Below, piece after piece: positions 59,117-64,000 of a stretch of 64,000 nt of DNA (the stretch's first letter is position 1; each line of letters starts with the position of its first letter). The notes below the pieces were generated by a model. The model did not search any database and was not told where the DNA came from. It saw nothing but the letters and a program-made list of their open reading frames with translations. The translations under genes were made by a program, and so were the position numbers. This DNA comes from Erythrobacter sp. SG61-1L (GTDB lineage Bacteria > Pseudomonadota > Alphaproteobacteria > Sphingomonadales > Sphingomonadaceae), in assembly GCF_001305965.1 (NCBI RefSeq), contig NZ_JXQC01000002.1, positions 30,621-94,620 of the forward strand, in the 5' to 3' direction.

Positions 59117-59683
59117 TTGCCCACCTCTATTTTGTTCCTGGCAGAAACGAACCTGTCCCCTTCGATCGCTGAGCAACGAGCGAGATGCGAAGCGGAGGGC
59201 GACTTGATTGTGGAGGCGGGAAAGACCAGCTTTCTCGACCTGCCGAAGAAGCTCGCCCAAAGCGGCTACGAATTGGGTCGCGGCGATAGAATCAAGATCT
59301 ATGATTTAACCTGCCTTCCCGTGAACACGGAAAGGCTGGTCGGTATGATCGTCCGATTGCTCCGCAAGGGCATCACGATCGAGTTCTTTTTCCCTCGCAT
59401 TGTCCTTGATCCCGACGCAAAATATGATGAGCCGTTCCGCTTGCTGGTGGCGCTCGACGATCATTGGCGGCGCATGCACGGAATGAAAACGCATCCACCG
59501 CGCGCAAAGACAGGCAAAAAGCCGCGAATCTCGGCTGATCGGCTTCCTGAGATAAAGATGATGTTAGGTGCTGAAGGCGCAAACGTCACGGCGGTTGCGG
59601 CAGAGCTAGGAATCCCGCGAACGACCCTTCACGATTATATGAGGCGACATGCAATACCCGCTCCCGCTTCAGCGGAGCGGTGA
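59117..59683 (+). CDS. Degenerate serine-resolvase-like DNA-binding protein
   Basis: 188 aa from a TTG at 59117; there is no in-frame ATG near. The N-terminal half follows a resolvase catalytic domain (ILFLAETNLSPSIAEQRARCEAEGD, YELGRGDRIKIYDLTCLP, LLRKGITIEFFFP), but the RVS box with catalytic Ser is AETN. A C-terminal resolvase HTH (NVTAVAAELGIPRTTLHDYMRRH) is intact. It is probably a DNA-binding regulator derived from a recombinase, divergent from virB. Confidence 0.65.
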   Translation: MPTSILFLAETNLSPSIAEQRARCEAEGDLIVEAGKTSFLDLPKKLAQSGYELGRGDRIKIYDLTCLPVNTERLVGMIVRLLRKGITIEFFFPRIVLDPDAKYDEPFRLLVALDDHWRRMHGMKTHPPRAKTGKKPRISADRLPEIKMMLGAEGANVTAVAAELGIPRTTLHDYMRRHAIPAPASAER

Positions 59684-59914
59684 AATCAATGCCGTTACAG
59701 GAATTTCGAGCGCGGTTGACAAAGCCACCAGTTCCCGGAGGGTAACTTGCCTGGCGCTATCTTCAAAAATTGCGCGCAGCCTTGTCTCAGGGATGGCGCT
59801 TAGCGCGGCCAAATCGCGCATAGTCAGGTTCTTCTTATCGGCCTCAGACTTGGCGCGCATAAGGAGAGCCGCGTAAACGCTGTTTACTCTATCCCCCCTA
59901 TTTTGCCCCTTCAT
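59669..59914 (-). CDS. Small XRE-type HTH protein
   Basis: 81 aa from the ATG at 59914. HTH-like segment KKNLTMRDLAALSAIPETRLRAIFEDSARQVTLRELVALSTAL. It overlaps the end of the resolvase-like gene by 15 bp in the opposite direction. Target unknown. Confidence 0.65.
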   Translation of the reverse strand: MKGQNRGDRVNSVYAALLMRAKSEADKKNLTMRDLAALSAIPETRLRAIFEDSARQVTLRELVALSTALEIPVTALISPLR

Positions 59915-59977
59915 GGCTTCATCACCCGAACCTTATTTGGGACCTGCCAGACTAGCCCGCCCCTTGGCTCTGTCTAG

Positions 59978-60244
59978 CTAAGATTGCTCAATTCTCGGGG
60001 TTTTTTCTATAGTCAAGAGTTCAATAACCGTGGTTTGCAGCCCTTCGGCCAGATTTTCCAGAACCTCCAGCGTTGGATTGGCCGTGCCGTGCTCGATATG
60101 GGATATATGCGACGCAGCGACGCCCGATCGCTCGGCTAGCTCTGCCTGAGACATTCCCAATGCGTCACGCCGTCTTTTACAGTTGGCGCCCAACTGTTTT
60201 GTCAGCTCTGATGCTGCCTCATCAAGCCTCAAATATCGCGCCAT
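59978..60244 (-). CDS. XRE-family HTH regulator, paralogue of the one at 21912
   Basis: 88 aa. The HTH ANCKRRRDALGMSQAELAERSGVAASHISHIEHGTANPTLEVLENLAEGL shares most recognition-helix residues with the 21912 protein. No sensor domain. It lies within 1.1 kb of the virB promoter and is a candidate tra repressor. This is inference from position. Confidence 0.78.
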   Translation of the reverse strand: MARYLRLDEAASELTKQLGANCKRRRDALGMSQAELAERSGVAASHISHIEHGTANPTLEVLENLAEGLQTTVIELLTIEKTPRIEQS

Positions 60245-60394
60245 GTGGTCGTTCCGTCCGTCCTTCGTAAAGCACCGCCCCTTACAGAACGCGGCTTTAT
60301 AGCGTTTTACACAGCCAACGCGACATTATCCGCTTAACTACTTTTTCTAGGCATCATTTTGACAAGCCTTCCCTTTCGCCATAACGCACTGGTC

Positions 60395-60847
60395 ATGGCG
60401 CGACGTGCAAATCCAGATCCTGTCGGCACCTCACCGGCGGCCTGTATGCAACGAAAACGACAGGCATTGTCTGCCGCCGGCTTCGTGCAATGTAAGCTAC
60501 AGATCCCGGAGAGTTTCGGTCAGCGTCTCAAATACCTAAAACTCCTCTATAAAATGCGTGGGCTAGACAGTGTTGCTTCGGCGATGATCCGCAAGGCGAT
60601 GGCGAATTGTTCGATTGACGAACTGATCGCACCGCCACCGCCTCGCGATTACGACAGACTTAGACAAATCGCTCTGCACATCCCGAACGAGCATTATGCT
60701 TTTCTTAAAGCGGTGGCCCACCGAAACCGTGGAATTAATCTTGGTATCGCGCTCGAAACTATTGGCAGCTATGTGACAGACTTGAACCCAGCGCCCTTGC
60801 AACTGTCTCTTCTTGAGAAATGTGATCAGCACGAAAATCGCAGATGA
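60395..60847 (+). CDS. Hypothetical basic protein, possibly DNA-binding
   Basis: 150 aa from the ATG at 60395. Two similar segments (FVQCKLQIPESFGQRLKYLKLLYKMRGLDSVASAMIRKAM and IALHIPNEHYAFLKAVAHRNRGINLGIALETI) have the strand-helix-helix order of tandem RHH domains. No family name recognised. It is the last gene that looks plasmid-specific before the metabolic cargo; 60848-60994 holds nothing recognised. Confidence 0.5.
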   Translation: MARRANPDPVGTSPAACMQRKRQALSAAGFVQCKLQIPESFGQRLKYLKLLYKMRGLDSVASAMIRKAMANCSIDELIAPPPPRDYDRLRQIALHIPNEHYAFLKAVAHRNRGINLGIALETIGSYVTDLNPAPLQLSLLEKCDQHENRR

Positions 60848-60994
60848 TAGCGTAGCCCTGACGCATCCTGACAAATCAGCGTCACAGAAGATTTTCAGGC
60901 AATTTTTCATGACCAGATCGCAGCTTCTGTTTAAGCTGCCGCTTCGCGCTAGAGCCGTCGCCAAATCGCGTGGCCCGTCGCCTGGAGAGCCGAA

Positions 60995-61795
60995 ATGCCA
61001 ATCAAGGACATCCTGATCGAGGCGTGCCCGAAAGATAATATTGCCCCTCTTTTCGCGTGGGCCGCCCATATCAACGCACCGCTTGAGGCACGGCTGTCCT
61101 GTGTTTCCTATGCCTGGCCCCGGACCGCAGATTTCGTCCAGTCCGCGATCCTCAATCCGCTCGTCACGTCGGAGCTGGAACAGCGCATGGAAACCGAACT
61201 CGCGACGGTGCGGCGGATCGGCGAAAAGGCCCTGCAAAGCCCTGATTTGGACTGGTGCAGCGGCGTCGGTCAGCCCAACGAGGCGCTTATCGACCATCTC
61301 TATACCGCTGACCTGCTCGTCACGATCGCACAGACGAGCGCGCATTGCGTCACGCCCGATCCCATCGATCTTGCGGTTCGTTCGGGAACCCCGGTTCTGA
61401 GGCTGAAAAGCGACATCGAGCCAAGTGACATCGATGTGGCAGTTGTCGCCTGGAAGGACTGCGCCGCAGCCCGCAGGGCTTTGCATTCGGCTCGCGCCCT
61501 GCTGGTCCTGGCCCGCGAAATCCATATCGTCGGCGTCGGCGACGAGGTATCGGGCCGTAGGCTCGACGAGATCGCGGACTTTCTCAGGCGATCCGACTTG
61601 CCGGCGAAGCCGATACACCTTCCCGATCCCAAAGGCCGCCCCGGCGACGTGATTATGGACCACGCCTTTGCGGCAGGCGCAAATATCGTCGTCTCCGGAG
61701 CCCGCAGCGAACGGAGCTTGCGCGAAAGGCTGTTCGGCAATGCCACCAGGCAGTTCACGGAATGTCCGGAGTTTTCCTGGTATATCAGCGGGTGA
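60995..61795 (+). CDS. Universal stress protein family (tandem Usp-like)
   Basis: 266 aa. The second half ends with VIMDHAFAAGANIVVSGARSERSLRERLFGNATRQFTE, the G-x2-G-x9-G-type end of UspA; the first half is a diverged Usp domain. Such tandem Usps respond to starvation, hypoxia or redox stress. With the MAPEG and phosphorylase genes it forms a cargo block. Confidence 0.75.
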   Translation: MPIKDILIEACPKDNIAPLFAWAAHINAPLEARLSCVSYAWPRTADFVQSAILNPLVTSELEQRMETELATVRRIGEKALQSPDLDWCSGVGQPNEALIDHLYTADLLVTIAQTSAHCVTPDPIDLAVRSGTPVLRLKSDIEPSDIDVAVVAWKDCAAARRALHSARALLVLAREIHIVGVGDEVSGRRLDEIADFLRRSDLPAKPIHLPDPKGRPGDVIMDHAFAAGANIVVSGARSERSLRERLFGNATRQFTECPEFSWYISG

Positions 61796-61823
61796 TCGAT
61801 GCTTTTTCATCATCATCGGCCGC

Positions 61824-62393
61824 TCACATCAGACGCGCCAGCAGCGCACTGACAAGCGCGCCTGACGCCACGACCAGACCAGCGAGCGTCGGCAGCGCCG
61901 TGACCGCCAGACCGAAGGCGCGGCCGCCCGCTCCTTTCGGATAGCCCGCGAGAAACGTGATCCGGCCAATCGCGAACAAGAATACCTGGCCAGCGACCAG
62001 CGCCGCCATCTGAGCGCCCACCAGCAGCAGAATCGCAATCTGTACGATCACGGCTATGAACGCCTGTTCGAGCGTGTTTTGCAGGAAAGCGACGGGAATG
62101 GCTATGCGCGGGCTGGGGGGCGCGAAGGCGGACCCGCCGATGTCGTCGGGCGAATGCCGCCTCCCGCGCGCCACCATGGCGAAGCCGACGACGACCCACA
62201 GCACCGTCAGCAGCGCACAGCCCGCCCAAAAGGTCAACAGACTGGCAAGATCGTCGCCGGGCATCCGGAACAGGCGCGGAATGCTCCAATGAGCGGCGGT
62301 CAGAACGAGAACGCAGAGCAGCAGCGCGAACGTGCTATTACGCAATATCCGCCGCTGTTCCTGAGCGAGATCGACGGGAGGACGTGATTGCAT
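61824..62393 (-). CDS. MAPEG-family membrane protein
   Basis: 189 aa with four hydrophobic helices (STFALLLCVLVLTAAHW, LTFWAGCALLTVLWVVVGFAMVA, FIAVIVQIAILLLVGAQMAALVAGQVFLFAIGRITFLAGY, FGLAVTALPTLAGLVV). NTLEQAFIAV and GRITFLAGYPKGAGGRAFG match the MAPEG pattern. The family includes glutathione- and eicosanoid-related enzymes; the activity here is unknown. It is convergent with the Usp gene. Confidence 0.72.
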   Translation of the reverse strand: MQSRPPVDLAQEQRRILRNSTFALLLCVLVLTAAHWSIPRLFRMPGDDLASLLTFWAGCALLTVLWVVVGFAMVARGRRHSPDDIGGSAFAPPSPRIAIPVAFLQNTLEQAFIAVIVQIAILLLVGAQMAALVAGQVFLFAIGRITFLAGYPKGAGGRAFGLAVTALPTLAGLVVASGALVSALLARLM

Positions 62394-62410
62394 CTGCGTG
62401 AATCCCTTTC

Positions 62411-63940
62411 CTATGGCTCGACCAGCACGATGTCGCCGGCACGCGCCGCATAATCGAGCGCGTAAGCGAGTTCGGCGGCGCTGGCCGCATGAACCTCCAT
62501 GAGCGGCTGTCCGCGATCGACATCCTCGCCGAGCCGGGCCTTCATCAGGACACCGGCTTGCTTGATGTCAGGCGCTCCCGCGAGTTTGGCGAGCCGCGCC
62601 AGCTTGCGATTGTTGATATGGACCACGCGACCGGCGATCGGGGCGACGAGCGCGTAAACATGCGACGCCTTGGGCGGCGTTCGGAGGCCACCTTGCATAC
62701 GGCAGATCGCCTCGAACTTCGCCCAGGCACGACCGTCGGCCAGCGTCGCAAGGGCAAACCCCATGCCTTCGCCCGTGCGCGCAGCTCCACCGATTTCAAG
62801 CGCCGCGCCAGCAAGCAGCGCCGCCCGCTGGCGCAGATCGTCCGGCGCGTCAGCGGCATTCTGAAGCACGGCCAGCACATCGAATGCTTCGAGCGCAGGT
62901 CCGATGCCGCGCCCCACGGGCTGCGATCCATCGGTCCGCAGGCAGCTCACCGCCAGATCGAACCGCGCGGCAACGGCCGTCATGCGATCGGCAAGATGGT
63001 CGGCCGCTTCGGCGCTTCGCACCTTGGCGGTTGCGCCCACCGGGATGTCGATGACGACGTGGGTTGCCCCTGCCGAGATCTTCTTGGACAGGACAGAAGC
63101 GATAAGCTGGCCCTCCGTATCGATGTCCAGCTCGCGTTCGACCCGGATGAAAATATCGTCCGCCGGGCTGAGGCGAACCGCACCGCCCCACGCGATGCAC
63201 CCGCCTTCCGCTTCCACGACGCGCTTCATCGCCGGTATGTCGAGATCGACCGGCGCGAGCGTTTCCATCGTATCGGCCGTGCCCGCCGGCGAGGTGATCG
63301 CGCGGGACGAGGTTTTCGGCATGGTGAGGCCGTTCGCGGCAACGATCGCGACGACGATCGGCGTGGTGCGATTGCCGGGCAGGCCGCCGATGCAATGCTT
63401 GTCCATGACGATCGGCACGTCCCAGCGCAGCCGATCGCCGACATCCACCATCGCGCGCGTGAGCGCGACGGTTTCTTGCCTGTCGAGCGGAAGCGACGCG
63501 CTTGCCGTAAGGAAGGATGACAGATGGACATCGCTGTAGCGGCCATCGACGACATCGTGCACGATTCCCGAAAGCGCCGGACCATCGAGCCTGTTGCCAT
63601 AGATGCGTCGCCGCACATCGGCGAGCGATTCCAGAGCGGGCGGATGCGCCACCTCGACTTCATCGCCATCGGCCGCGCCCAACAGCGTCCACGCCGCCTC
63701 CGACAGGCCGATCTCGTCAAGCGCAAGCATCCCCTCGCCCTCGACCTGAAACAAGGTCGCGTGGATATGCCGCTCGCCATGAGTCACCAGGACTTGCGAA
63801 CGGGCCGCCAGTCCTTCGGACCGGCAAACGTCGCAGTCCGCGCGCATCACGACAATCACCTGATGCTGGCTATGGAGCCGCAACCGTCGAACGCGGTGGC
63901 GCGGCCGCGCGGCCGACACGATGTCCTGTCGTTCCGTCAC
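62411..63940 (-). CDS. Thymidine/AMP phosphorylase family protein
   Basis: 509 aa with GTG start at 63940. DKHCIGGLPGNRTTPIVVAIVAANGLTMPKTSSRAITSPAGTADTMETLA is the phosphate- and nucleoside-binding core of the DeoA family. The 80-residue N-terminal extension and total length match AMP phosphorylase-type members rather than E. coli DeoA (about 440 aa). It would release ribose-1,5-bisphosphate or deoxyribose-1-phosphate. It overlaps the upstream partial gene (GTGA). Confidence 0.85.
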   Translation of the reverse strand: MTERQDIVSAARPRHRVRRLRLHSQHQVIVVMRADCDVCRSEGLAARSQVLVTHGERHIHATLFQVEGEGMLALDEIGLSEAAWTLLGAADGDEVEVAHPPALESLADVRRRIYGNRLDGPALSGIVHDVVDGRYSDVHLSSFLTASASLPLDRQETVALTRAMVDVGDRLRWDVPIVMDKHCIGGLPGNRTTPIVVAIVAANGLTMPKTSSRAITSPAGTADTMETLAPVDLDIPAMKRVVEAEGGCIAWGGAVRLSPADDIFIRVERELDIDTEGQLIASVLSKKISAGATHVVIDIPVGATAKVRSAEAADHLADRMTAVAARFDLAVSCLRTDGSQPVGRGIGPALEAFDVLAVLQNAADAPDDLRQRAALLAGAALEIGGAARTGEGMGFALATLADGRAWAKFEAICRMQGGLRTPPKASHVYALVAPIAGRVVHINNRKLARLAKLAGAPDIKQAGVLMKARLGEDVDRGQPLMEVHAASAAELAYALDYAARAGDIVLVEP

Positions 63941-64000
63941 AGCTCAAACACCTGGTCCTGGCGCGGCACGACGGCATCCCATCCCAACTCGCGGTCGATC
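63937..64000 (-). CDS. C-terminal tail of an upstream gene, cut by the window
   Basis: The last 20 codons (ending GWDAVVPRQDQVFEL) of a gene whose stop overlaps the phosphorylase start. The GW..VVP......EL ending resembles RNase-J/Ysh1-like metallo-beta-lactamase proteins, but 20 residues are too few for assignment. Confidence 0.5.
   Translation of the reverse strand, partial: IDRELGWDAVVPRQDQVFEL

Noticed and set aside
1..64000. tRNA, rRNA or riboswitch sequences
   Set aside because: None recognised on either strand; a covariance-model search would be needed to exclude short ncRNAs.

Overview
The window reads as a large self-transmissible plasmid, or an integrated copy of one, from a sphingomonad-type alphaproteobacterium. 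This rests on the high GC content, the alphaproteobacterial replication initiator, the GAAC-N7-GAAC LexA-type boxes and the gene families present. No rRNA, tRNA, CRISPR array or transposase was recognised. The host assignment is inference; no database was searched.

Positions 1-9300 carry metal handling. There is a methyltransferase cut by the window edge, a transglutaminase-like protein, a Ni/Co efflux pair (dmeRF) with a G-tract operator, cytochrome b561, and a copper module: a CopA ATPase with CueR, and a divergent CopZ-like chaperone with a DUF305 protein, each side with a CueR-type operator. An ArsR-type regulator and a CzcD-like zinc transporter follow. A tyrosine recombinase (9435-10592), a DUF1612/HTH protein and a ParDE-type toxin-antitoxin pair lead into the replication and partition core at 12.4-16.9 kb: parB, parA, repA, five copies of a 20-bp palindrome (candidate centromere) and an iteron array (candidate oriV).

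From 16.9 to 41.3 kb most genes point right. They include two ssDNA-binding proteins, ArdC, a Y-family polymerase, a large ParB-domain protein, a DUF4942 DNA methyltransferase, a zeta toxin pair and many unknown small genes. Six modules are introduced by long, nearly identical, hairpin-rich leaders of two families (A at 26546, 30246 and 32913; B at 19115, 28516 and 36372). A TATCCTGC nick-like site beside an inverted repeat at about 41.92 kb, just upstream of a mobC-relaxase operon, suggests oriT. If so, the bottom strand would enter the recipient with exactly this region first and would be the template for these genes. I infer that 16.9-41.9 kb is a conjugative leading region and that the leaders are candidate single-strand promoters for expression on entry. 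This is the most interesting part of the window.

From 42 to 58.9 kb lie the relaxase operon and, convergent to it, a complete VirB/VirD4-type type IV secretion operon (virB1 to virB11 and virD4) with three tandem VirB2-like proteins, an EexN-like exclusion lipoprotein and a VirB1 fused to an M15-type peptidase domain. A 31-32 bp dyad (TGTCGGA...TCCGACA) occurs four times, in front of the virB operon, the primase-like/ssb operon, the Y-family polymerase and the mob region, and probably ties these together under one repressor. From 59 to 64 kb there are small HTH regulators, a degenerate serine-resolvase homologue and a metabolic cargo of universal stress protein, MAPEG protein and AMP/thymidine phosphorylase.
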